A stretch of DNA of 30,850 nucleotides from NCBI RefSeq assembly GCF_000208925.1, contig NW_001915062.1, positions 1 through 30,850 of the forward strand, given 5' to 3'. The position numbers were made by a program, and so were the translations under genes. The notes under the pieces were generated by a model. That model ran no database searches, had not been told where the DNA came from, and saw nothing but the letters and a program-made list of their open reading frames with translations. Origin of the DNA: Entamoeba histolytica HM-1:IMSS. Its lineage: Eukaryota; Evosea; Mastigamoebida; Endamoebidae. How positions within the stretch are numbered: the stretch's first letter is position 1; each line of letters starts with the position of its first letter. Positions 1-8,335 of the stretch are shown piece by piece.

Positions 1-2148
1 TAATTAATTTGTATTATTTCTTTCATTTGTTTTGCATCTTCACATGTATTTATATTTCTTATATTTCTATACATTTGTTTTTGAATATATATTAATTGAA
101 TTAACTACATCATATTTTGATATATTTGATTCATACAAGCAACAAAAAGTAGATGGTAAATAAAATATTTTATATTTTATAGTGTTTAAATTATTATTTT
201 AAATATTTCTTCAAAAAAGATAGAATTTATGAAACAATACACAAATAATATAAAAATAAATAACAAAAGAATGAGAAATTCACATCAATAAGAAATATAA
301 ATGATAGAAGAATGAATGAAAATAAATATTATTTATATTATAACAACAATTACATGATATGAATTATTTCATTCATCACTTCATTCTTTTTCATCATCAT
401 AATTACTTTATCATTAATTCAAATAGAAATAAACAATGATATCATAATAGATTCAAATATCACAATAAAATACATTGAAGATAAATAAATATCAAAATAA
501 AGAATAAAACAGATTGGAAATAAATAAAATGATAGAATAGTGAATGTAATTCAATTAAATGAAAAAAATAATGAAATAGCAATAAATGAAATAATAATAA
601 ATGAATTATAAATGAAATTAAAATAAAATAGAGAAATAACATTATGATGAAATAATTCATTTAATATCACTATTAATTTAAAATACAATAAATTAATGTG
701 AATATTATATTTATTAAATTACAATTAAATTCAAATATGATATTACATTCATTTATATTAATAAATATGAATTATACATTGTTTTATATAACGAATTATA
801 AAAATAAATTAAAAAATAAGATTTCTAAATTTCAAGTGATTGAAATAAAGAAAGATAGAAATAAATACATTACATTCACTGATTTATTCATTTCTTTATT
901 ATTCACATTATCAAATTATTGATATATTTATTAATTGAATATTTATCATTTGTAATATTTCATTTCTATGATATTTATTCATTTTCATATTCATCAAATA
1001 AATAATAAAAGATAATTTATTGAAATATTAATTGTTTCTTATTAATAATTTATATTAAAAAAATAAAAAGAAGAAAAATCGAATGAAGATTACCTTAAAA
1101 ATAAATGAAGTGCAAACTAAAAATAAAAAAGAACTAATAAATAATAAAATAATAAAGAATGAATGAAAATAGGATATAATGAAATAATGATTATCTCGGG
1201 TACGAAAATTAGCAAAGAAATAATGCATCTAAATCATTTATAAAAATGAAAAAAAGATGCAAAATAATTTGCATCATTAGATTTTTCCACTTTATTATAT
1301 TTTACTCATAAAATAAATAAAAAGTATGATAAATATACAATCTGTATATATTTATGTTTATATTTTATAATCATTTATATTTTATTTTGTATGAAATATT
1401 AATGAAATAGATTATTTGATTATTCATATTTATTTGTATTATTTATATGTTATTTATCTATCGTATTTTTATATATTTATTTTTATATTTATTTCTCTGT
1501 TTATATTATTTATATCATTGTGTTATTCTTATTATCTATATATTATTATATTATTCTTATTTTATTATTTTTATGTTTATATTCTTTAGATTTTCTTATT
1601 GTTATTCTTTTCTATTTAGATATATTTGTTTATTCATCTTATTCATCTTTTATATCTATTTTCGATTTATATTTATTTTCATTTTATATTAATTCTCTTT
1701 TGATTTATATTAATATTAATTTTATCTTTTATACTTTGATTTTATTATTATATCATTGACTATCATTTCTCCTTTTATTTATCATTTATTCTTATTATTC
1801 TTTTGTTTTTATATTCTATATCATATATTCATATATTCATATCATTTTCATTTATATTTTATCACTTATTATATGTTATAATAACATAACACATATGATT
1901 GAATATATAATAAACATCATGATGAAGTTATACATATAAATAATAAACATAAAAAAGAGTAAAATATTTTCATCCATAAAATAATATTAATTATTTTGAA
2001 TCATTAAATCAGACACTTTTTATTGAATATTTCTAATTTTTACAATAAAAATACACTTTTTATTTCTTCTTTTCTTCTTTTATTACATCTTTGTGATTTA
2101 TTATTTTTATATTCTTCTTCTACTTTCTTTTTATTCTTTTATATATTT
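1..2148. other. AT-rich gene-free stretch
   Basis: I see no supportable gene here. The stretch is very AT-rich with stops in all frames. The few short open frames (for example near 700-920 and 1447-1760) encode only runs of Phe, Ile, Leu and Tyr, as expected from T-rich DNA. From about 1 to 1300 the + strand is purine-rich, and from about 1390 to 1860 it is strongly T-rich, so there is local strand asymmetry. A small perfect hairpin lies at 1256-1275. The right end runs into SINE copy 1. Confidence 0.7.
1256..1275. repeat. Small perfect inverted repeat
   Basis: GATGCAAA (1256-1263) and TTTGCATC (1268-1275) form an 8-bp perfect stem with a 4-nt loop (ATAA). Another ATGCATC lies just upstream, at about 1223. 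No coding region flanks it, so its role is unknown; it could be chance in AT-rich DNA. Confidence 0.4.
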
Positions 2149-2697
2149 AAGATCGAAGGTGGCACGTCTGAAACACCACACATAAACCCTAGTACAAATT
2201 CATACTTCGACTCTCCCAGTTATTATCTGGTTATGACGGTGCCTTTGAATTAGGAATGTATTAGGGAATGCTGCAAAGGGTGCAGCAAGAGAATACAGTA
2301 GAATATTACATGGATGTAATATAAGAATCTACTGAAGTGTGGGTATGACTAAAAGAAGATTAGTCAAAGGAAGACTAAAAGAAGATTAGTCAAAGTAATA
2401 CAGTAGTAATAAAATGATTCCTTCTTCCATTCATAAAATAAGAAAAATGAAATTCCTTAAAATTAAGGCAGAAAACAAACAAAGGCTTAAAAAGAAGAAA
2501 TAAGCAGAAGAAGTTTGAAAAACCTTAATAGGAAGAAATAAAGGAAAGAAGTGCTTTCCTCATTTTGCAAGAAAAACATAAAGAATAGGTTTAACAAAGA
2601 GATTACTCTTTTTTAATAAGCTCAGGGATGGGATTAGTCTCCCCTGAGCTAGGAAGAATAGATGAAAATTCTATTAATACTTAATTAATTACTTTTT
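2149..2697 (+). mobile_element. SINE, EhSINE1-type, copy 1
   Basis: This is a non-coding, non-autonomous retroelement of about 549 bp. It runs from the AAGATCGAAGG start to the T-rich TTAATTACTTTTT end. By eye it is identical base for base to the copy at 7762-8310, which is what defines its borders. It carries two tandem 26-bp internal repeats (2347-2372 and 2373-2398), a hallmark of Entamoeba SINE1, and several perfect hairpins. Family knowledge: EhSINE1 is mobilised in trans by the EhLINE1 reverse transcriptase and endonuclease. No flush target-site duplication is evident, because both flanks are T-rich. It lies about 260 bp upstream of the nucleoplasmin-like gene, in the same orientation. 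Confidence 0.9.
2347..2398 (+). repeat. Tandem 26-bp internal repeats of SINE copy 1
   Basis: There are two units of 26 bp at 2347-2372 and 2373-2398, differing at one base near the end (GGAA versus GTAA). Each unit contains GACTAA and TTAGTC, a 6-bp perfect inverted repeat, so each can fold as a hairpin. The number of such repeats is known to vary among Entamoeba SINE1 copies; both copies here have two. Confidence 0.9.
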
Positions 2698-2958
2698 CTT
2701 TTTATAATTACAAAGTGTGATTTTTATTCTTGGTTTTTTGTTTTAAATGATAATTGAGGAATTGACATAATCAATTGTTAATTATTTATTTTTGTCATTA
2801 ATCACATTAAAAAATAAAAACAAAATAACATAAAATTTTGTTAATTAGAAAGAGAAAAAAAAAATAAAAACAAATTCTATAATGTATAATAAAATATATT
2901 AAAATGAACTAAAATTCAACCCTTAAAAGAAAGAACTGAAAAGAAAATAAATTAAATA
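2698..2958 (+). promoter_or_regulatory. Promoter region of the nucleoplasmin-like gene
   Basis: Within this AT-rich spacer, AATGAACT at 2903-2910 matches the E. histolytica GAAC element. AAAATTCA at 2911-2918 matches the Inr consensus apart from one leading A. An AACCCTTAA motif follows at 2918-2926. A TATA-like AT run lies at 2891-2902. The ATG is 40 bp downstream of the Inr, consistent with the short 5' UTRs of this genus. SINE copy 1 ends about 205 bp upstream of the GAAC box, so it could influence this promoter. Confidence 0.6.
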
Positions 2959-3567
2959 ATGTCTCTTGAAGCTTTTACTGTTTCTGCTGCTGCTCCTCAT
3001 AAATGCATTGCACCAGAAGGAGCATATTTTAACCTTAGACATATTACCCTTGAAGGTGATTCTAAAACACAATTATATTTGAAACATGACGAGGATGAAG
3101 TTCTTGTTTGTACTTTATCATCTGCCATTCCACAACACTCTGTTGATATTCCATTATACCTTGATGAAGTTACATTTGTTGTTAAAGGTAATGGAACACT
3201 TCATGTTGTTGGTAATTTCGATGAAGTTGAAGATAACGAATTTGAAGAAGACGAAGAAATGGAAGAAGATATGAGTGAAGGAGAAGAAAGTGATGAAAGT
3301 AATGATGAAAAAATGGAAGAGAGAGAAGAAAGTGATGACGAAGAGGAAGAAAATACTAAACCAATGAAAGTAGTTGTTCCAAAGAAAGAAGAGAAAAAAC
3401 CACAACCACCAAAGAAAGAAGAAAAGAAACCACAACCACCAAAGAAAGAAAGTAAAGTTCAACAACACCAACAACCACAAAAGAAAGAAGACAAGAAACC
3501 ACAACATCAACAACAACCAAATCAAAAACAAGGAAAGAAAAACAATAAAAAGAATAAAAAGCATTAA
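2959..3567 (+). CDS. Nucleoplasmin-like (FKBP-NTD-like) acidic nuclear protein
   Basis: A protein of 202 aa. Residues 1-95 form a compact beta-rich domain resembling the nucleoplasmin-like domain at the N-terminus of nucleolar FKBPs and plant HD2 proteins. Features of it include a short leader, GAYFNLRHITLEGD, and a VTFVVKGNGTLHVVGNF strand pair. A long Glu/Asp tract follows (about 92-137), then a Lys/Gln/Pro-rich tail with a repeated KKPQPPKKE unit and a terminal KKNNKKNKKH basic stretch. No FKBP prolyl-isomerase domain follows, unlike yeast Fpr3/Fpr4. Family knowledge suggests a histone- or ribosome-assembly chaperone in the nucleus or nucleolus; that is inference. The start is the first ATG after a well-formed GAAC/Inr promoter. 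It converges with RPT1, whose stop lies 85 bp beyond this stop. Confidence 0.8.
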   Translation: MSLEAFTVSAAAPHKCIAPEGAYFNLRHITLEGDSKTQLYLKHDEDEVLVCTLSSAIPQHSVDIPLYLDEVTFVVKGNGTLHVVGNFDEVEDNEFEEDEEMEEDMSEGEESDESNDEKMEEREESDDEEEENTKPMKVVVPKKEEKKPQPPKKEEKKPQPPKKESKVQQHQQPQKKEDKKPQHQQQPNQKQGKKNNKKNKKH

Positions 3568-3651
3568 AGAAATAAATTAATTGATTAGATTGTTAGAAAA
3601 AAATAGGTTTAAAAATATTAAAACAAAAGAAAAAGAAAACAACAATTATCT

Positions 3652-4905
3652 TTAATTGTAAGCAAGATATTTTGGAGTTGCAGAGAATTTTTGATAACCT
3701 TTAATAACTTTTTCTACTGCATCTAAGAAATCTCGTTCAGTAACAACTTTTCTTCTTGCTCTAATTGCAAACATTCCTGCTTCAGTACAAACTGATTGAA
3801 TTTCTGCTCCAGTGGCATTTGGGCAAAGTCTGGCTAAAAGGTCATAACGAATGTCTTTTGCAACACTCATTGGCTTTGTATGAATTTTAAATATTTCTGT
3901 TCTTCCTTCAATATCTGGAAGACCAAATTCAATCTTTCTATCAAGTCTTCCTGGTCTAACCAATGCTGGATCAAGTGTGTCTGGTCTATTTGTTGCCATA
4001 AGGACTTTAATATTTCCACGTTTATCAAATCCATCTAATTGATTAATAAGTTCTAACATAGTACGTTGTACTTCACTTTCACCTGTATCATCTTGGAATC
4101 TAGTTCCTCCAATAGCATCAATTTCATCAAAGAAAATAATACAACTCTTTTTACTTTTAGCCATGTCAAATAAGTCTCTTACCATTTTAGCACCTTCTCC
4201 AACATATTTTTGAACTAACTCTGATCCAATTACTCGAACAAAGGTTGATTCTGTTCTATTAGCTACAGCACGTGCTAATAATGTTTTACCTGTTCCTGGT
4301 GGTCCATATAATAATACTCCTTTAGGTGGATCAATTCCTAAATTCTCAAATGCCTCTGGATGTAACATAGGAAGTTCAACAACTTCTCTAATTCTTTCAA
4401 TTTGTTCTTTACACCCTCCAATATCTTTGTATGTTACATCTGGTTTTTCTTCAACTTGCATAACAGAAACTGATGGGTCAATTTTTGGTGGAAGTGCCAT
4501 TTTAATTTCATAACGTGCTCTATCTACTCCGACTCTTGTTCCATCTTGAACGGCATCTTTTTCAACTCTATTTGATTTACCAACAACAAATTTTGCATAT
4601 TCTTTTATAGAAATAACATATCGTGGTTCACGTTCATCTGGCATAGCTTTAATACATCTAGAAACAAGTAATGGTTGTTCTTCCATCAATTTTTTATCAG
4701 CATTTAAATCCCATTGAGACACTGGTGCTAGTCCTGTATCACTTTCTTGTATTCCAACTAAATTATGTATTTCTGTTGCAAGGTCTGCAACTTCTTTTTC
4801 TAATTGTTTAATTGAATTTGCATATGGACCACGATTATATGCTTTTAAAATAGCAATTTCTTCTTCATCAAGTGTTTTTGGTTTCTTCTCAAAATCTTCT
4901 TCCAT
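3652..4905 (-). CDS. RPT1: 26S proteasome regulatory ATPase subunit RPT1 (PSMC2)
   Basis: A protein of 417 aa, near full family length. This AAA+ ATPase of the 19S base helps unfold ubiquitylated substrates and open the 20S gate. There is an N-terminal coiled coil (about 28-50) and the RPT1-typical [11 protein letters not shown] (51-61). The OB region (about 75-145) ends in [20 protein letters not shown]. Walker A is GPPGTGKT (201-208), Walker B is IIFFDE (256-261), and the arginine-finger region is RPGRLDR (317-323). Near-identity to human PSMC2 through this core, as recalled, separates it from RPT2-6. It ends KYLAYN, without the HbYX pocket-docking motif, as in RPT1 of other eukaryotes. It is intronless. 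The proteasome alpha-2 gene lies 10 kb away in the same window. Confidence 0.97.
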   Translation of the reverse strand: MEEDFEKKPKTLDEEEIAILKAYNRGPYANSIKQLEKEVADLATEIHNLVGIQESDTGLAPVSQWDLNADKKLMEEQPLLVSRCIKAMPDEREPRYVISIKEYAKFVVGKSNRVEKDAVQDGTRVGVDRARYEIKMALPPKIDPSVSVMQVEEKPDVTYKDIGGCKEQIERIREVVELPMLHPEAFENLGIDPPKGVLLYGPPGTGKTLLARAVANRTESTFVRVIGSELVQKYVGEGAKMVRDLFDMAKSKKSCIIFFDEIDAIGGTRFQDDTGESEVQRTMLELINQLDGFDKRGNIKVLMATNRPDTLDPALVRPGRLDRKIEFGLPDIEGRTEIFKIHTKPMSVAKDIRYDLLARLCPNATGAEIQSVCTEAGMFAIRARRKVVTERDFLDAVEKVIKGYQKFSATPKYLAYN

Positions 4906-5031
4906 TAAGTTTCTTTATTCATTTTTTATTAGTTCTTTTTATAATAAATTTATTATAAATTATTCTTTTCTTTTGTTAAAACTTCAATACCTCATTTTTG
5001 TTTTATATAACTAAAATAAAAAATGATAAAT

Positions 5032-6454
5032 TCACACAAAAGGGAATTTAACCGTTTTTTGTTTTTTTCGTTGATTTATTTTTTCAGTTGTTGCATTTTG
5101 TAAAATGATATTTAAACGTTCAACGATTTCAGAAAAAGAAGGGCGTTCATTAACATTTATTGAACAACAATTATTAATAATGTTTACTAATGCAGAAGGG
5201 ATTTGACGAATAAATTGAGGAAGAACACAACCACTTTCTCCAATTGGATTAGTGTTAACTAATTGTGTTAAAACATGAAAAACAAGAATTCCAAAAGAAT
5301 AAACGTCACATTGAGAAGTGTAAGAAGCATCTTTAGATGTAATTTCTGGAGGCATTCTAAAATTTTCTCCTTGGTTTGAGTAAATTGGTTTGGTTACTGT
5401 AGCGTCAATACCATATTCACTTACTCTCTCGCAACAACAAATGTTTCCTAATTTACAATTAACATAATCAGTTGGAATAACAGAAAATACAAAAACATTG
5501 TCAGTAGAAAGGTCACGATGAACTATTTGTGATTCTTGTAAATAGTCCATTGCTTTAGATACATCAAGACAAAATTTATACATTAATGTTCTATTTATTT
5601 CTTCATTTGTTGTAAGATAATTAGTTAATGTCCAATATCGAGGACGCTCAAATATTAATGAATTACTTTCTGGAATAGCATACATAAAAGAAGATATTTG
5701 TGCACAACGTAATGACTGATGTATTTTTACTTGTTTTTCAAAAAGTTTCTTTTCTAACAATTAAAATTCTTTTTTTATTTAATTGACTTAAAGAATATAA
5801 AAAACAAACCATTTGGTCCATTTCCTATGATTTGACATTCTACCACATCTTGGTCAAGTGTTTTTAATAATTTTAATCTACTAACAGTAAATTTTTTTTC
5901 AAGAATAAAATGTTCATTACCGTCATTACATTCTTCAATATCATCTGGTTTAGCTTGAAGATCAAAAGATGTCAATCCTTTTAAAGGAACAACAATTGAA
6001 GTGTCTTCACTTTGTGAAACAAAACAAAGTAACAAATCAAATTTTTTAAATGGAATAATAAAAGTTAGAGTTATAGTTACTGTTGTCAAACTGCCATTTA
6101 TCTCATTCACTGGGTCTTGACTCCACATTATAAGATTTTCTGGTTTTGATTTAACTGCATATATCTCAATTAATGACGCAATAGAACTAAAAGAAGAAGA
6201 ATTAATAATTTTTTTAATATCTTCTTGTTGTTTTTTATCATGTTTATTAAGGCTTTTAATGTCAATAATATTATATAACTTAATATCACAATGGTTATTA
6301 TTTTCAAAAACTAATTTTCTGATATCTGGTTTATTTATTTCAACTTCTGTTGAAAAGTGATTGTTCCATTCATTAAACTATTTCTTTAATATTGTTTTCT
6401 TTTCTCTTTTCTCATTAATCCACAAACTGAATTCTTTTCTATAGCAAAACTCAT
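5032..6454 (-). CDS. TKL-like protein kinase homologue, probable pseudokinase (3 exons)
   Basis: I reconstruct three exons on the minus strand: 6454-6428 (MSFAIEKNS), 6377-5810 and 5753-5032, giving 438 aa. The introns of 50 and 56 nt both start GTTTGT and end TAG, and frame is kept at both joins. Residues 1-170 are an uncharacterised N-terminal region rich in beta-like segments. The C-terminal half is a kinase fold: a degenerate glycine loop IIGNGPN, an alpha-C-like segment (FEKQVKIHQSLR), the catalytic loop HRDLSTDN (HRD at 277-279), a PPE segment in place of APE, DVYSFGILVF and a terminal NERPSFSEI. Two key elements are missing. No VAIK lysine fits between the glycine loop and alpha-C, and the DFG position reads NIC (about 302-304). 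It resembles the cytosolic kinase domains of the Entamoeba TKL/transmembrane-kinase group, but has no obvious membrane span. Catalysis is therefore doubtful. Confidence 0.75.
5754..5809 (-). other. Intron 2 of the pseudokinase gene (56 nt)
   Basis: It runs from GTTTGT to TTAG on the minus strand and is phase 1. Joining the flanks links GNGPN to the alpha-C-like segment. The spliced junction codon is GAA. Confidence 0.75.
6378..6427 (-). other. Intron 1 of the pseudokinase gene (50 nt)
   Basis: It starts GTTTGT and ends AATAG, phase 0. The downstream frame is open from the intron's own TAG to the kinase region with no ATG until 6128. A 9-codon first exon with an ATG at 6454-6452 supplies a start in frame. 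Confidence 0.7.
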
Positions 6455-6585
6455 TTTATGATTTATGAGATATTTGTCTCTTTTTATCTTTTTTTGTTTT
6501 ATGTTGTTTTTAATATCGTTATATATAACAATAATAAAAACAAAAAATTATAAAAATAAGTTAACTAGAAATAAAACAAAATTAT

Positions 6586-6594
6586 AACCCTCAA
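6586..6594 (+). promoter_or_regulatory. AACCCTCAA motif at the LAS1 start
   Basis: AACCCTCAA abuts the ATG of the LAS1-like gene. The same or a near-identical 9-mer lies upstream of two other plus-strand genes here (2918-2926, 16922-16930, with a variant at 16976-16984). This suggests a start-proximal promoter element; that is inference from recurrence. Confidence 0.4.
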
Positions 6595-7686
6595 ATGACA
6601 AGTGCTTGGATGAATTGGGATGAATGGAAGAATACCCAAATCTCTGTCCTTGAAGCTCTAAGAGAACCTAATGAAGAAAAAGTAAAAGAAGCATTAAATC
6701 TACTTCTTATATGGCAAACTCGTCAAATACTTCCTGTTCAAATTGAAGCAACTATTGGTGTACTAAATTCTATGTGTGCAAACGTAGAAAATCCACAATT
6801 TTTTTCATCAGTTGCTGGATTTACTATTGTTAGGTTTGTTAATGGAATGGTTGATGCACCACAAAAAGCTGGAGGACAACACAGAAGTGTATATCAAATG
6901 GCAGTTGAGTTAGGAGTGCCTACTGTGTTAGTTGAAGTAAGACACTCTATAACACATGGTACAGTTCCATCTTCAGAAGAACTAATAGAATGTATTAAAA
7001 TCATATCAGAATATTTAGTAATTAATTATTGGGAACGAGGAAGTCAAGAAAGTTCACGAATATGGTTTGATTCATTTATAGAAGCTGTTGGAAGAAGAGA
7101 TAGTCAAAGAATTATGAAAAGTATAAAAGAAGGATCAAGGAATATGACAAGTAGTTCATTATATGAATTGTCAAGTTTAATTGTTAGAATTGGGAAATTA
7201 CAAGGAGATGAAAGTAAGTGGTGGAAAATGATGGTTACACAAATATGTTCAAGAAGAGGATTTAGTGATGTTTTAATTGTTGGAGCAGCAAAAGAATATT
7301 GTAAAGAAATTAAACAAAATACAGAACAAATTGAAGAATGGATTATTTATTGTATTTCTGTATTATCAAGTGAAGTAAATGAAGTATTAAATGTGTTTAA
7401 AAGTGAAGGAGTATTATTTGAAAATAAAACTCAAATATTGTTAAAAAAGATTCATGCAATTATTAACGGTGAAATGAAAAAGATTATTGGTGGTTTTATT
7501 ATTCATGAAAATCTTAAATTTAAAGAAATGGAATGTGAAGAAATTGAACAATTTGTTAATGAAAAAATTCAAATAAATGAATGTGAAATTGGTCAATGGA
7601 AAAAACTTGGTGAACTTCCTCAATTTTTTGTTTCGACAGAAAATTTAATAATTGATCCATCTATTTCATTAATGATTGCAAATTGA
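6595..7686 (+). CDS. LAS1: LAS1-like HEPN endoribonuclease (pre-rRNA processing)
   Basis: A protein of 363 aa. The N-terminal domain (about 4-150) matches the LAS1 family: W-x2-DEW near the start, an alpha-helical IRFVNG-like segment (IVRFVNGMVD, 78-87), a block QHRSVYQMAVELGVPTVLVEVRH and then ITHGTVPSSEEL. The HEPN catalytic signature is RHSITH (R116-x4-H121). Family knowledge: LAS1 cuts the ITS2 of pre-rRNA, and with Grc3 polynucleotide kinase drives 5.8S/25S maturation in the nucleolus. The C-terminal 200 residues are helical and poorly conserved, as usual. The start ATG directly follows AACCCTCAA. It is convergent with the RNF10-like gene, and the spacer between the two has been enlarged by a SINE. 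Confidence 0.85.
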   Translation: MTSAWMNWDEWKNTQISVLEALREPNEEKVKEALNLLLIWQTRQILPVQIEATIGVLNSMCANVENPQFFSSVAGFTIVRFVNGMVDAPQKAGGQHRSVYQMAVELGVPTVLVEVRHSITHGTVPSSEELIECIKIISEYLVINYWERGSQESSRIWFDSFIEAVGRRDSQRIMKSIKEGSRNMTSSSLYELSSLIVRIGKLQGDESKWWKMMVTQICSRRGFSDVLIVGAAKEYCKEIKQNTEQIEEWIIYCISVLSSEVNEVLNVFKSEGVLFENKTQILLKKIHAIINGEMKKIIGGFIIHENLKFKEMECEEIEQFVNEKIQINECEIGQWKKLGELPQFFVSTENLIIDPSISLMIAN

Positions 7687-7742
7687 ATTATTCTTTAACT
7701 TTGAATATTCTTACTTAGTTCATTCAATTAATTTTTTATTTG

Positions 7743-7761
7743 TTTAATCTTCCATATCTTC
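7743..7761 (+). repeat. Left target-site duplication of SINE copy 2
   Basis: TTTAATCTTCCATATCTTC (19 bp) abuts the SINE start and recurs exactly at 8317-8335. On the minus strand it spells the end of the RNF10-like gene (codons for IEDMED and the stop), showing which sequence was duplicated. Confidence 0.95.
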
Positions 7762-8310
7762 AAGATCGAAGGTGGCACGTCTGAAACACCACACATAAAC
7801 CCTAGTACAAATTCATACTTCGACTCTCCCAGTTATTATCTGGTTATGACGGTGCCTTTGAATTAGGAATGTATTAGGGAATGCTGCAAAGGGTGCAGCA
7901 AGAGAATACAGTAGAATATTACATGGATGTAATATAAGAATCTACTGAAGTGTGGGTATGACTAAAAGAAGATTAGTCAAAGGAAGACTAAAAGAAGATT
8001 AGTCAAAGTAATACAGTAGTAATAAAATGATTCCTTCTTCCATTCATAAAATAAGAAAAATGAAATTCCTTAAAATTAAGGCAGAAAACAAACAAAGGCT
8101 TAAAAAGAAGAAATAAGCAGAAGAAGTTTGAAAAACCTTAATAGGAAGAAATAAAGGAAAGAAGTGCTTTCCTCATTTTGCAAGAAAAACATAAAGAATA
8201 GGTTTAACAAAGAGATTACTCTTTTTTAATAAGCTCAGGGATGGGATTAGTCTCCCCTGAGCTAGGAAGAATAGATGAAAATTCTATTAATACTTAATTA
8301 ATTACTTTTT
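7762..8310 (+). mobile_element. SINE, EhSINE1-type, copy 2
   Basis: A SINE of about 549 bp, identical by eye to copy 1 (2149-2697) and in the same orientation. The 26-bp repeats are at 7960-7985 and 7986-8011. A 19-bp perfect target-site duplication flanks it (7743-7761 and 8317-8335), with a few T-rich bases between the SINE 3' end and the right duplicate. It was inserted at the very end of the RNF10-like coding sequence. Removing the SINE and one duplicate would leave only about 60 bp between the convergent LAS1 and RNF10-like stops, typical spacing here. The perfect duplication and lack of divergence indicate a recent insertion. Confidence 0.95.
7960..8011 (+). repeat. Tandem 26-bp internal repeats of SINE copy 2
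   Basis: Two 26-bp units, the same as in copy 1, each holding GACTAA...TTAGTC. Confidence 0.9.
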
Positions 8311-8316
8311 ATTTAT

Positions 8317-8335
8317 TTTAATCTTCCATATCTTC
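8317..8335 (+). repeat. Right target-site duplication of SINE copy 2
   Basis: An exact 19-bp match of 7743-7761. This copy forms the functional last codons and stop of the RNF10-like gene on the minus strand. Confidence 0.95.

Noticed and set aside
1447..1759. Overlapping plus-strand frames of 81 and 79 codons
   Set aside because: They encode only Phe/Ile/Leu/Tyr runs from T-rich DNA and show no start context or domain.
2023..2253. 76-codon plus-strand frame crossing the SINE border
   Set aside because: It runs from T-rich flank into the non-coding SINE and has no domain; the same SINE part is not open in a matching way at copy 2.
2347..2398. CRISPR-like repeat pair
   Set aside because: The two 26-bp units are adjacent with no spacers, belong to the SINE, and recur in both copies; the genome is eukaryotic.
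3154..3564. 136-codon minus-strand frame opposite the nucleoplasmin-like gene
   Set aside because: A mirror of the Glu/Lys-rich codons of the plus-strand gene; its Phe/Leu/Trp repeats are a translation artefact.
5775..6128. Separate 117-codon gene ending in FFIFFKSIK
   Set aside because: It is the middle exon of the pseudokinase read into the intron; the frame continues upstream to 6377 and joins downstream at GTTTGT...TAG.
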